64,000 nt of DNA from JANQOH01 sp965201115 (GTDB taxonomy: Bacteria; Pseudomonadota; Alphaproteobacteria; UBA7887), in the NCBI GenBank assembly GCA_965201115.1, contig OZ241745.1, forward strand, positions 1,178,001 to 1,242,000, written 5' to 3'. Each line of letters begins with the position of its first letter. Position 1 is the stretch's first letter. Of the stretch, positions 41,982-50,376 are shown in pieces. The translations under genes were made by a program, and so were the position numbers. Under the pieces are notes generated by a model. That model saw nothing but the letters and a program-made list of their open reading frames with translations. It ran no database searches and had not been told where the DNA came from.

Positions 41982-42565
41982 CCGCACGCCTGCTCACCCG
42001 CGCCGATATCATGCCGATGGACGAATACGCGAAGGTGCGCCGCGCCCGCCGTCGCGCCCTGACCGAACTGCGCCGCGTCCGCCGCGTCGAGATCGGCCCG
42101 CACGCCTCGCTGAGCTTCGAAAACCGCGAAACCATGTGGGCGCAGGTGCATGAAATGCTGTTCGTCGAGCGCGGCGGCGAGGAGCAGATCGCCGGCGAAC
42201 TGGCGGCCTACAACCCGCTGATCCCCAACGGCTCGGAGCTCGCGGCGACGCTGATGTTCGAGATCGACAACCCCGGGCGCCGCGCGCGGTTCCTCGCGTC
42301 CGCCGGCGGCGTCGAGCGCACGGTGGCGCTGCGCATCGGCGATTCGGCCGCGCCGGCCGCGCCGGAGGGCGATATCGAGCGCACATCGGCCGACGGCAAG
42401 GCCTCCGCCGTGCATTTCCTGCATTTCCCGCTCACGGCGGCGCAAAAGGCCGCGTTCCGCGACCCCGCCCAACCCGTATCGGTCGTTATCGGCCACGCCG
42501 CCTATGCCCACGCCGCCGCGCTCACGCCCGCCGCGCGCGAATCCCTCGCCGCCGATCTCGATTGA
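41978..42565 (+). CDS. DUF3501 family protein
   Basis: A 195-aa protein with the family N-terminus (LTRADIMPMDEYAKVRRARR) and FENRETMWAQVHEML. It starts at an ATG overlapping the stop of the Fe-S gene. It is repeatedly seen with rubrerythrin and CCG Fe-S proteins, so it belongs to the peroxide-response module, but its biochemistry is unknown. Confidence 0.85.
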   Translation: MTARLLTRADIMPMDEYAKVRRARRRALTELRRVRRVEIGPHASLSFENRETMWAQVHEMLFVERGGEEQIAGELAAYNPLIPNGSELAATLMFEIDNPGRRARFLASAGGVERTVALRIGDSAAPAAPEGDIERTSADGKASAVHFLHFPLTAAQKAAFRDPAQPVSVVIGHAAYAHAAALTPAARESLAADLD

Positions 42566-42657
42566 CGCTCCCCGGGGCTTCCGCGCGCCATTGACAACGC
42601 CCCTCCGGGGCGCCACATGCCGCATGGCCGAAGCGAACGCGCCAAGGGGAGCGAACG

Positions 42658-43137
42658 ATGATCAGGGGACTGCACCACAACGCCTACCGCTGCCGGGATT
42701 CGGAGGAAACGCGCGCGTTTTACGAGGGCTTCCTGGGCCTTCCGCTCGCCGAAACCGTCCCGATCGGCGGCGCCGCGACCGGGCGCCGCGCGCAGGCGCT
42801 GCACACCTTCTACCGCATGGACGACGGCTCGTTCCTCGCCTTCTTCGAAGAACCCGGCGCGCCGTTCGCGTTCAAGCGGCAGCGCGACTTCGACCTGCAC
42901 ATCGCCCTCGAGGTCTCGCCCGAAGACCTGCGCGCCATGTACGCCAAGGGCAGGGAACGGGGGATCGACACGCGCGGCCCGACTGACCACGGCGCCATCG
43001 AATCGATCTATTTCCGCGACCCGAACGGCTACGTCATCGAGCTGTGCGCGAAAAAGCCCGGCGGCGGCGCGGTAGGCGCGGCCCCCGACCGCGCGCGCGA
43101 GGCCCTCGACGCCTGGCAGTCGGCGAAAGCGTCGTAA
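42658..43137 (+). CDS. VOC-family (glyoxalase-like) protein
   Basis: A 159-aa single VOC unit. It has GLHHNAYRCRDSEETRAFYEGFLGLPLAE at the first module (His4/5 region) and HIALEVSPEDLRAM and FRDPNGYVIELCAKK at the second, consistent with a metal site formed by His, His and Glu. The substrate is unknown. It lies 92 bases after DUF3501 and may be an independent unit. Confidence 0.78.
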   Translation: MIRGLHHNAYRCRDSEETRAFYEGFLGLPLAETVPIGGAATGRRAQALHTFYRMDDGSFLAFFEEPGAPFAFKRQRDFDLHIALEVSPEDLRAMYAKGRERGIDTRGPTDHGAIESIYFRDPNGYVIELCAKKPGGGAVGAAPDRAREALDAWQSAKAS

Positions 43138-43183
43138 CCGATCGTTCGATTGGCGAATCGCGCCGCGCCGACAGCCGCCGGCG

Positions 43184-43849
43184 TCAGCCCTCGCGTTCCG
43201 ACAGGCGGAAGTCCGGCCGCCGCGCGCTTTCGGGGAAGTAGAACCAGTCGCGGTCGAAGCGCTCGCCGAGCACCGTATTCTGAAGGCTAACCGTCGTGCG
43301 GTAGCCCTGCGGATCGACCACCACCCATTGGCGCAGCGTCAGCGGCGCTTCGTCGAACACCAGCGTCACCGAGCCGTCTTCCGGCGCCTCGCGGTCCTCG
43401 ATCGCGATGCGCAATTGGCCGTCGCCGCGCTCGATGCCCGCGACGCGCGCCTCGCCGCCGAGGCTTACCCGGTCCGCCAGCAAGTAGCGGAACGGGCCGG
43501 AGCCCATCGGGATATGGCTCACCTGATCGAGCTCGGCGTCGAAATAGACCAGCCACGTGCCGTCAGCGACCAGCAGGAGATCCGTCGGCGGCGCGTATTC
43601 CACCCGCGCGAGGCCCGGCCGCCAGAGCCATATTTCGCCCCGATCGACGCTGCCGTCGGCGTTGCGCTGCGAAAACCGCGCCCGCACCGTCGGCAGCGCG
43701 TTGAGATAGCGCTCCACCTCGGCGACGATTTCCGCGTCCGGGATGACCCACTCCGGGGCCGCGTCCCGTTGCGCCGCCGCCGGCCATGCGAGCGCGCACA
43801 GCGCCGCCAGCGCCCCCGCGCGCCGGAACCATGTTCGCAAGCCCTTCAT
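43184..43849 (-). CDS. lolA: LolA-like outer-membrane lipoprotein carrier
   Basis: A 221-aa periplasmic protein with a signal peptide ending AWPAAA-QRD. The mature part has VERYLNALPTVRARFSQRNADG, then RPGLARVEYAPPTDLLLVADG and LVYFDAELDQVSHIP, the standard LolA beta-barrel order. It shuttles lipoproteins from LolCDE to the outer membrane. In many alphaproteobacteria it lies near ftsK; that gene is not here. Confidence 0.9.
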   Translation of the reverse strand: MKGLRTWFRRAGALAALCALAWPAAAQRDAAPEWVIPDAEIVAEVERYLNALPTVRARFSQRNADGSVDRGEIWLWRPGLARVEYAPPTDLLLVADGTWLVYFDAELDQVSHIPMGSGPFRYLLADRVSLGGEARVAGIERGDGQLRIAIEDREAPEDGSVTLVFDEAPLTLRQWVVVDPQGYRTTVSLQNTVLGERFDRDWFYFPESARRPDFRLSEREG

Positions 43850-43916
43850 GGCCCGGATATTTGCGCCGCCCGGCCCGAACTTGCAAGCCCGCCCCCGGCG
43901 GCGGCGGCGCGGCCCG

Positions 43917-44927
43917 TCACGCCGCGGCCACGGTTTGCCAGCCGCCGCTCCGCGCCGAGGCGAAGAGCGCGTCGAGCGCCCGCATGTTCGCCACCGCGTC
44001 CTCGATCGGCCACGGCGCCGCGCGGCCTTGCAGCACGCAATCCGAGAACGCCTCGCCCTGGAGCGCGTAATGGTCCGCCGGCGCGATCTCGATGGTGTCC
44101 TCCGCCACCGGGCCGGGAAACGCGCCGCCGCCGATCTCGAGCCGGCACGCCCGGCTTGGCTCCATTACGAACGGAAACGCCACCCGCAGCCACCCTTCCG
44201 CGCCCAGGACGACCAGGCCCTGATGCCGCGCCGCCTGCGTCGAGCAGACGAAACTCGCCTGCCCGCCCGGAAACGCGAACATCGCGGTCGCCAGCCGGTC
44301 GGTTCCGAACGCCGGATCGAGCTCCGTCAGCGCCATGGCCCGCAGGGGCTCCGCCTCGAACACGAACCGCGAGATGACCGTCGGGTAGCACCCGATATCG
44401 TACAGCCCGCCGCCGCCGGTCTCGCGCCGGTTGCGGATATTCGCCGGGTCCGGATTGTCGTAGGCGAAAACCGCCTGCACCGCCCGCACGCGCCCGATCC
44501 GCCCCGCGCGCAACAGCGCCCGCGCGCGCAGCCATTGCGGGTGATGGCGCACCATGAACGCTTCCTGCACCTGCCGCCCCGTGCGTTCGCGCGCCGCGAC
44601 CAGCGCCTCGGCCTCCGCGGCGGTCAGCGCCGCGGGCTTTTCGCACAGCACATGCTTGCCCGCCTCCATCGCCCGCACCGTCCACGGGACATGCAGATGG
44701 TTCGGCAGCGGGTTGTACACCGCGTCTATATCGGGGTCGTCGAGCAGCGCCTCGTAGCTGCCGTGGGCGCGCGGGATGCCGAGCGCGCGCGCCGCCGCCG
44801 CGGCGCGCCCGGCGTCGCGCGACGCGATCGCCTCGATGCGGCAATTCGCGCGCGTCTGCATTGCCGGGATGACCTTCTCGACCGCGATTTTCGCGGCCCC
44901 CAGCACGCCCCACCGCACCGCGTCCAT
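43917..44927 (-). CDS. Gfo/Idh/MocA-family oxidoreductase
   Basis: A 336-aa NAD(P)-dependent dehydrogenase. The Rossmann start reads VRWGVLGAAKIAVEKVIPAM, and the conserved LCEKPAALTAAEA supplies the EKP motif. The C-terminal alpha/beta domain has GGGLYDIGCYPTVISRFVF, where DxGCYP is the typical conserved site. It lies 29 bases after the phytanoyl-CoA dioxygenase gene, so the two are probably co-transcribed. Substrate (a sugar or inositol derivative) unknown. Confidence 0.88.
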   Translation of the reverse strand: MDAVRWGVLGAAKIAVEKVIPAMQTRANCRIEAIASRDAGRAAAAARALGIPRAHGSYEALLDDPDIDAVYNPLPNHLHVPWTVRAMEAGKHVLCEKPAALTAAEAEALVAARERTGRQVQEAFMVRHHPQWLRARALLRAGRIGRVRAVQAVFAYDNPDPANIRNRRETGGGGLYDIGCYPTVISRFVFEAEPLRAMALTELDPAFGTDRLATAMFAFPGGQASFVCSTQAARHQGLVVLGAEGWLRVAFPFVMEPSRACRLEIGGGAFPGPVAEDTIEIAPADHYALQGEAFSDCVLQGRAAPWPIEDAVANMRALDALFASARSGGWQTVAAA

Positions 44928-44956
44928 CGTCGCCCCTTCCCGCCGCCGCCGGCGCG

Positions 44957-46114
44957 TCAGATAAACAGGTCGGTCGTGTTGTAGTCGTGCAGATCGGCGC
45001 GCGCCGCGTCGTTCCAGCGATACGCTTCCATCCGCCCGCGAAACGGCTTGTAGTCGAACGGCGTCTCATCGGGGAACCGCTGCCGGCGCGCGTCGATCGC
45101 ATAGCCGATGACGCGCGACCGCGCCGCGACCCGCGCCTCGTCGTAAACGATCGGCTTGTTCTCGAAACTCCGCGTCTCGACATTCAGCACCGACGAGCGG
45201 CGGTGGAAGCCGAAATTCACCGTCACGCGCGGGTCCGGCCCGGCGTTGGCGAACGAGCCATGCACGACCTGGCGGCTCGTGATCGCGACATCGCCCGGCG
45301 CGCAGAGCAGCGGGACCGCGCCGGGAATCCGATCCGCGTCGCCCTCCGCGCGCAGGGCGCCGATATCCACCTTGCCGCGCCGGTGGCTGCCGGGGAGTAT
45401 CCACAGCCCGTTCGCCGGCGTGCTGCCGTAGAGCTGCGCCATGAAGTTGAAGCCGTGCGTGCCCGCATCCAGGTGCGGGCTGTTCCAGTGCGTCTGCCCG
45501 TCCTGATGCCACGACACCGACGCGCCGAGGCCGGGCTCCTTGATGAACAGCGCCTCGTTGAACGGAACGAAATCCTCGCCGTTGAGCTGCGCCGCGACCG
45601 CGAGCAGCCGCGGATGCCCGTAAACCCGCAGGCAGGCCTCGGAAAACTGAAGGCTGCCGACGATGAGAAACACGATCTCGCGCGGCGCGCCGACGGCGGC
45701 GCGCGGCTCGGTCATCTCGATCCGGTGGCGGCCGCCGCCGATATCGGTTCCGCCCCAAGGGTCGCCCAGCGGCTTCGACCAATAGAGGCATTTCGCCTTG
45801 TTGCCGCGGGCCAGCGCCGGCCGCCCCCTGGCGTCGGTCGCCGCGCCCGGCGCCGTCGGCAGGCGGTCGCGGATATCGAGATAGTCGCGCTCGATGTCCG
45901 CCAGCTCCTCCGGCGCCAGCACGCCCTCGAACACATAGAACCCGCAGCGCGCATACGCCGAGAGAATATCCGGAGCGAGTGCGCCGCCGGCCTCGAACCG
46001 GAGCGGCCCCCGGTTGCCCAACGCCAGCGCCCGGCGCTCGCCGCCGCTCGTATAGGCGCGCATCGCCGCCTCGTCCGCGCCGAAAGCCCTTGCCGGAATC
46101 GCTTCCGTGTCCAT
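44957..46114 (-). CDS. Phytanoyl-CoA dioxygenase (PhyH) family protein
   Basis: A 385-aa Fe(II)/2-oxoglutarate oxygenase. The facial triad is visible as HQD (SWHQDGQTHWNSP) with a later His in RQVVHGSFANAG, and an Arg for 2-oxoglutarate in DPRVTVNFGFHRR. Members hydroxylate diverse small molecules. It forms a leftward pair with the Gfo/Idh oxidoreductase, a combination suggesting a small catabolic or modification route. Confidence 0.85.
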   Translation of the reverse strand: MDTEAIPARAFGADEAAMRAYTSGGERRALALGNRGPLRFEAGGALAPDILSAYARCGFYVFEGVLAPEELADIERDYLDIRDRLPTAPGAATDARGRPALARGNKAKCLYWSKPLGDPWGGTDIGGGRHRIEMTEPRAAVGAPREIVFLIVGSLQFSEACLRVYGHPRLLAVAAQLNGEDFVPFNEALFIKEPGLGASVSWHQDGQTHWNSPHLDAGTHGFNFMAQLYGSTPANGLWILPGSHRRGKVDIGALRAEGDADRIPGAVPLLCAPGDVAITSRQVVHGSFANAGPDPRVTVNFGFHRRSSVLNVETRSFENKPIVYDEARVAARSRVIGYAIDARRQRFPDETPFDYKPFRGRMEAYRWNDAARADLHDYNTTDLFI

Positions 46115-46248
46115 GGTCCCCGCCTCCCCGGTCCGCCGTCCGTGCGTCGGCGCATGGTAGCACTCATGCGCGCGCCGTGCATGACCTTGGGCGGGCGCGC
46201 GGCGCGTTCGCGCTTGCCACGGCGCGCCGGGGCTGGCATGAAGCGCCC

Positions 46249-46896
46249 ATGCCCGCCGCCGCGCCCGCCGACCCCGACGCTCCGCCGCCTTACTGGGCCG
46301 AGGCGCGGCGCGCGCTTGCGCGGGCCGACCCGGTCATGGCCCGCGTTATCGAGGCGGTGGGCGGCGCCGCGCTGCGCCCGCGCCGCGATGCGTTCCATTC
46401 CCTCGCCCGCTCCATCGTCGGGCAGCAGATTTCCGTCAAGGCCGCCGAATCGGTCTGGAAGCGGCTGGAGGAGAGCTGCGGCGCCGTCGTCCCGGAAGCG
46501 CTCGGCGGCAAGACCGAAGACGACCTGCGCGCCTGCGGCCTCTCGCGGCAGAAGGCCCGCTACCTGGCCAGCCTCGCGGAGCATTTCGCCACTGGCGCGA
46601 TAAACCCCGCCGCGCTGGCCGAACTCGACGACGAGGCGGCCATCGCCGTGTTGTGCAAGGTCAAGGGCATCGGGCGCTGGACCGCGGAAATGTTCCTCAT
46701 CTTCCACATGCTGCGCCCCGACGTCCTGCCGCTCGCCGATCTCGGCGTCCAGCGCGCCATCGCAAACCGCTATGCCGGCGGCGAGCGCCGCGGCGCGGCC
46801 GAAATGCGCGCCATCGCCGAGCCGTGGCGGCCCTGGCGCTCCGTCGCCGTCTGGTACCTGTGGCGCAGCCTCGACGCGGTCCCGGTCGAATACTGA
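46249..46896 (+). CDS. DNA-3-methyladenine glycosylase II-like (AlkA family)
   Basis: A 215-aa HhH-GPD base-excision glycosylase that removes alkylated purines. It has FHSLARSIVGQQISVKAAESVW, the helix-hairpin-helix VKGIGRWTAEMFLIF and the catalytic Asp in LPLADLGVQRA. It is shorter than E. coli AlkA because it lacks the N-terminal Ada-like domain. The ATG at 46249 starts MPAAAPADPD. It is 39 bases upstream of lysS, same strand. Confidence 0.9.
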   Translation: MPAAAPADPDAPPPYWAEARRALARADPVMARVIEAVGGAALRPRRDAFHSLARSIVGQQISVKAAESVWKRLEESCGAVVPEALGGKTEDDLRACGLSRQKARYLASLAEHFATGAINPAALAELDDEAAIAVLCKVKGIGRWTAEMFLIFHMLRPDVLPLADLGVQRAIANRYAGGERRGAAEMRAIAEPWRPWRSVAVWYLWRSLDAVPVEY

Positions 46897-46935
46897 CTCC
46901 CGCGCAAGGCGGGCCCCCGAACCGCGGAGGCGGCG

Positions 46936-48429
46936 ATGTACGACAACCCCGACGAGTTCGTCGCCGAGCGGCTGCGCAAGCGCGCCGAGCTGATTCGCCG
47001 CGGAGCCGACCCCTATCCTGCCGCCGCCTTCGCGCCGACCCACACCCTCGCGCAAGTGCGCGAGCGCGCCGAAGCGGCCCCCGGCGAGCCGTTCCGCGCG
47101 CGCGTAGCCGGGCGTATCGTCGCGCGCCGCCAGATGGGCAAGGTGGTCTTTCTCGACCTGCTCGACGACGGCGCGCGCCTGCAGGCCTTTATCCGCCGCC
47201 CCGCCGTCGGGGAGGACGCATGGACGATCCTCGGCCTGCTCGACCTCGGGGACTTTCTCGGCGTCACGGGCGAGACCTTCTACACGCGCACCGGCGAGCT
47301 GAGCGTGAAGGCCGAGACGCTGACCGTCCTCGGCAAGGCTTCGCACCCTGTTCCGCTGCCCAAGAAAAGCGGCGGGCGCGTGTTCGACGCCGTCGCCGAC
47401 GTCCACCGGCGCTACAGCCGCCGCCATGTCGATCTGCTCTCCAACGCGGCGAGCCGCGGGATATTCGTCCGCCGGAGCCGCATCCTCCGCGGCATCCGCC
47501 GCTATCTCGACGAGGAAGGGTTCCTCGAGGTCGAAACCCCGATACTCGGCCTGTCTTACGGCGGCGCCTCCGCGCGCCCCTTCGAGACGCGGCTGCACGA
47601 CCTCGACCAGCGCATGGTGCTGCGCATCTCGCCCGAATGCGCCCTGAAGCGCATCCTCTGCGGCGGCGTGAACAAGATTTACGAACTCGGCAAGAACTTC
47701 CGCAACGAAGGCATAGACTCGTCGCACAACCCCGAATTCACCATGGTCGAGTGGTACGAGGCGTGGTCCGACTACCGCGAGCAGATGGTCCGCTTCGAGA
47801 CCCTTGCCGCCCGGCTTTGCGAAGAGATCCACGGAACGACGAAAATCGAGTATCGCGGCCGCCCGCTCGACCTTGCGCCGCCCTGGCGCCGCCTGCCCAT
47901 GCTCGAGGCGCTGCGCGAGAAGACCGGCGTCGATTGCGCCGCCGCGGCGGCGGAAGACATGCCGCGCATTTTCGCCGAACGCCACCCGCAAGGCGCCGCC
48001 GCGCTCCCGGCGCCGCTCGCCTGGGGGCCGGCGGTCGCGGAACTGTTCGAGGCGCTTGTGGAGCCCGGCCTGTGGGACCCCGTGTTCGTCATGGACCACC
48101 CCGCCGAAATCAGCCCCCTGACCAGGCGCCACCGCTCCGACCCGCGCCTGGTCGAGCGTTTCGAGCCCTTCATGGCCGGGATGGAAATCGGCAACGCCTA
48201 TTCCGAGCTCAACGACCCGGTGGAGCAATACGAGCGCCTGGCCCGCCAGCAGCTGGCCCGCGACGAAACCTGGGACCTCGACGAAGCCTTCCTGGAGGCG
48301 GTAGCCGACGGCATGCCCCCCGCCGGCGGCGCCGGCCTGGGCGTCGATCGCATCGTCATGATCCTCACCGGCGCCGAAAGCATCCGCGAGGTCGTCTTCT
48401 TCCCCTTCGTAGCCCGCCGCGCGACATAA
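46936..48429 (+). CDS. lysS: Lysyl-tRNA synthetase, class II
   Basis: A 497-aa class II aminoacyl-tRNA synthetase. An N-terminal OB fold binds the anticodon (VAGRIVARRQMGKVVFLDLLD). Motif 2 is FRNEGIDSSHNPEFTMVEWYEAW, and motif 3 is GAGLGVDRIVMILTG. The substrate loop reads RMVLRISPECALKRILCGG, where bacterial LysS usually has a L-x-L-R-I-A-P-E-L form, so the enzyme is somewhat divergent. Many alphaproteobacteria use class I LysRS instead; whether this is the only LysRS cannot be seen here. Confidence 0.92.
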   Translation: MYDNPDEFVAERLRKRAELIRRGADPYPAAAFAPTHTLAQVRERAEAAPGEPFRARVAGRIVARRQMGKVVFLDLLDDGARLQAFIRRPAVGEDAWTILGLLDLGDFLGVTGETFYTRTGELSVKAETLTVLGKASHPVPLPKKSGGRVFDAVADVHRRYSRRHVDLLSNAASRGIFVRRSRILRGIRRYLDEEGFLEVETPILGLSYGGASARPFETRLHDLDQRMVLRISPECALKRILCGGVNKIYELGKNFRNEGIDSSHNPEFTMVEWYEAWSDYREQMVRFETLAARLCEEIHGTTKIEYRGRPLDLAPPWRRLPMLEALREKTGVDCAAAAAEDMPRIFAERHPQGAAALPAPLAWGPAVAELFEALVEPGLWDPVFVMDHPAEISPLTRRHRSDPRLVERFEPFMAGMEIGNAYSELNDPVEQYERLARQQLARDETWDLDEAFLEAVADGMPPAGGAGLGVDRIVMILTGAESIREVVFFPFVARRAT

Positions 48430-48443
48430 CAAGCCTTCGCCGG

Positions 48444-48905
48444 TTATGGCGCGCGGTCGTACCTTTGCAGGCGCTCGTTCAGCGACCATATGCGGATGCG
48501 CCGGCCCGGAATAAGGCCGCACGCCGCTTTCCAAGCCTTCACGATGGACAGCGCGCTCATGCCGTATCCCGATCCTTGTATCGCGAAATCGGGAAACGCG
48601 GCCAGCCATGCCTCGATATCGTGCTCGTCGGCAAGCTGCGCCAATCCCCACGGCGCTTCCTCCCTCAATGCCCTGCGAACCTGATCCCGCAGTACGCCGG
48701 CATAGCGCCGTCGGTGATTTCCGTTCGGGAGATCGGCGATATGATCTCCGGCTTGAAACACCGCGGCCAAGGGCAGAAGAAACCGTCCCCCATCTTCCTT
48801 GATCGCCTCGAATTCCTCCAAAACGCGGATGCTGTCCCGATTATGACGAGGCACGTTGAGCAGGTTCAACAATACGGTCGTATCGACGATAACGATTTGC
48901 GGCAT
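48444..48905 (-). CDS. PIN-domain-like protein, partner of AAA ATPase
   Basis: A 153-aa protein. The N-terminus IVIVDTTVLLNLLN has the first PIN acidic residue (D8). Where a second acidic residue would be expected the sequence reads PLAAVFQAGDHI (Q51), and the third region reads GMSALSIVKAW (A118). The metal site therefore looks incomplete. It starts 7 bases after the stop of the upstream ATPase gene, so the two form an operon. ATPase/PIN pairs of this kind resemble toxin or defence modules. Function here is inferred. It is convergent with lysS. Confidence 0.68.
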   Translation of the reverse strand: MPQIVIVDTTVLLNLLNVPRHNRDSIRVLEEFEAIKEDGGRFLLPLAAVFQAGDHIADLPNGNHRRRYAGVLRDQVRRALREEAPWGLAQLADEHDIEAWLAAFPDFAIQGSGYGMSALSIVKAWKAACGLIPGRRIRIWSLNERLQRYDRAP

Positions 48906-48912
48906 GATCGAA

Positions 48913-50217
48913 CTACCCGACTTGCTCCCGAAGATCCGCCAACCATTTGTCGGCGCGGCGTTTCCGCTGTTCGGGCGTGAGTTGATGCTTCGCGAACCGG
49001 TCGATCGATCCGCGCGTCATCAGCTGGCCGGGCGGCGCGCGCATGATGAGTTCCGGATAATTCTCCAGATCCCCCAACCGCGTCAGCCGGCTGGCGCCGG
49101 TCCGCGAATCGCGGTAGCAGAATACGATGTCCTGCAGCGCTTCGTCCGGCAGCGCGTCGAGCAAGGCAGGGTTGTGGCTTGTAACGAGAATGCGAATTCC
49201 GCGCTCCCCGGCGACCGCCGTCAGACGATCCAGAAGGTCCTTCGCACGGCTTGGATGCACGCCGTTATCGATCTCTTCGATAACCAGAATACTGCCTTCG
49301 GGTACGGAGAGCGCGCCGGCGGCAATGGCAAGAACCCGCAACGTGCCGTCCGAAAGCAGATCTGCGTCGCGATATTCCTCTTTGTTTCCGAACGATTCCG
49401 TTAACATAAAAATGGCCTCGCCTCGCGGCGTCTCGATGAATTGAATGTCGCGAATGTCCTGCTCGGGAAGCGCTTCTATAAATTCTAAAACTTTGCCTTT
49501 AACATCTTTCGTTTGGCACAGGTCGAATAGAACCCCGGAAAGATTGTCTCCGCTCTCGGTCAACGTTCGGTCGGTTTTAGAACCGTAGCGTATCCGTATC
49601 GCTGCAGGGCGCGGATCGAGAAAAAATATGCTGGAGAGCCAGTTTTCATATTGCCTGGCGACTTCGGGGACGACTTTCTGGGCTTTCTTGTGCCCATGGT
49701 TGAATCGCGCCGGACTCTGGAGCTGAAACAAGATGGACTCCCTGTCGACGCATTGGATTTGCGGCTTCTTGCCGCCGCGCAAAAAATTATTGTATGCGGC
49801 CCACACCACTCCGGTATCTCTGTTCGACTCCACAATATCGAAGAGTGGAACGCGCTGACCGGCCCCGGTAAGGGTTTCGCCAGAGATTTGGAGCTCGTCG
49901 TCACCTTTGCGGCGGAGCGCGACCGAATACTCGTTCCACTCCGAATGGTTCGTCCGGCACGACAGCGAGAAAGCGCGCGCGCCGCCGTGGCCGAGATTCC
50001 GCACTACACCCCGTATCGCGTGCTGGTTATCGCGCAGGGCGTAACGTATCGAGTCCAGCCTGTGGCCTTGCGCGACCCACGAGAGCAGGCGCAGCGCCTC
50101 CAGCGCGTTGCTCTTGCCCGACGCGTTCGCGCCGATCAGCACCGTCAGCGGCGCGAACTCCAGCGTCGCCGCCTCGCGGAAGCTCTTGAAATTCTCGACG
50201 GTAAAACTCGACAGCAT
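48913..50217 (-). CDS. AAA ATPase of OLD/RecF-like type (AAA_15/21)
   Basis: A 434-aa ABC-type ATPase. Walker A is G29-ANASGKSN, the ABC-like signature LLSDGTLRVLAIA is at about residue 295, Walker B is ILVIEEIDNGVHPSR, and the H-loop is VTSHNPALLDALP. There is no TOPRIM domain, so it is not a full OLD nuclease. The C-terminal RFAKHQLTPEQRKRRADKW is a charged helix. It is followed by the PIN-like gene. The base composition is less GC-rich than neighbours, consistent with acquisition. The ATG at 50217 begins MLSSFTVENFKSF, the classical start of this family. Confidence 0.85.
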   Translation of the reverse strand: MLSSFTVENFKSFREAATLEFAPLTVLIGANASGKSNALEALRLLSWVAQGHRLDSIRYALRDNQHAIRGVVRNLGHGGARAFSLSCRTNHSEWNEYSVALRRKGDDELQISGETLTGAGQRVPLFDIVESNRDTGVVWAAYNNFLRGGKKPQIQCVDRESILFQLQSPARFNHGHKKAQKVVPEVARQYENWLSSIFFLDPRPAAIRIRYGSKTDRTLTESGDNLSGVLFDLCQTKDVKGKVLEFIEALPEQDIRDIQFIETPRGEAIFMLTESFGNKEEYRDADLLSDGTLRVLAIAAGALSVPEGSILVIEEIDNGVHPSRAKDLLDRLTAVAGERGIRILVTSHNPALLDALPDEALQDIVFCYRDSRTGASRLTRLGDLENYPELIMRAPPGQLMTRGSIDRFAKHQLTPEQRKRRADKWLADLREQVG

Positions 50218-50338
50218 CGCCGCCTCCCCGCAACCCGCGCCACAATGCCCGCCGCCGCCCCCGCCGTCAAGCCCCGCCCCGACGCGCACCCAGGAAGCGC
50301 CCCCCATCCCGCCGGTATCGCTCGCGGCGGCGTTCGGG

Positions 50339-50344
50339 TATAAT
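50339..50344 (+). promoter_or_regulatory. -10 box upstream of the DUF499 gene
   Basis: A perfect TATAAT 32 bases before the DUF499 ATG, in the 159-base divergent spacer between the AAA ATPase and DUF499. No clear -35 is seen at 16-18 bases. Confidence 0.5.
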
Positions 50345-50376
50345 ACTTGCCGCCGCCCGCCGCCGGAGACCGCGCC

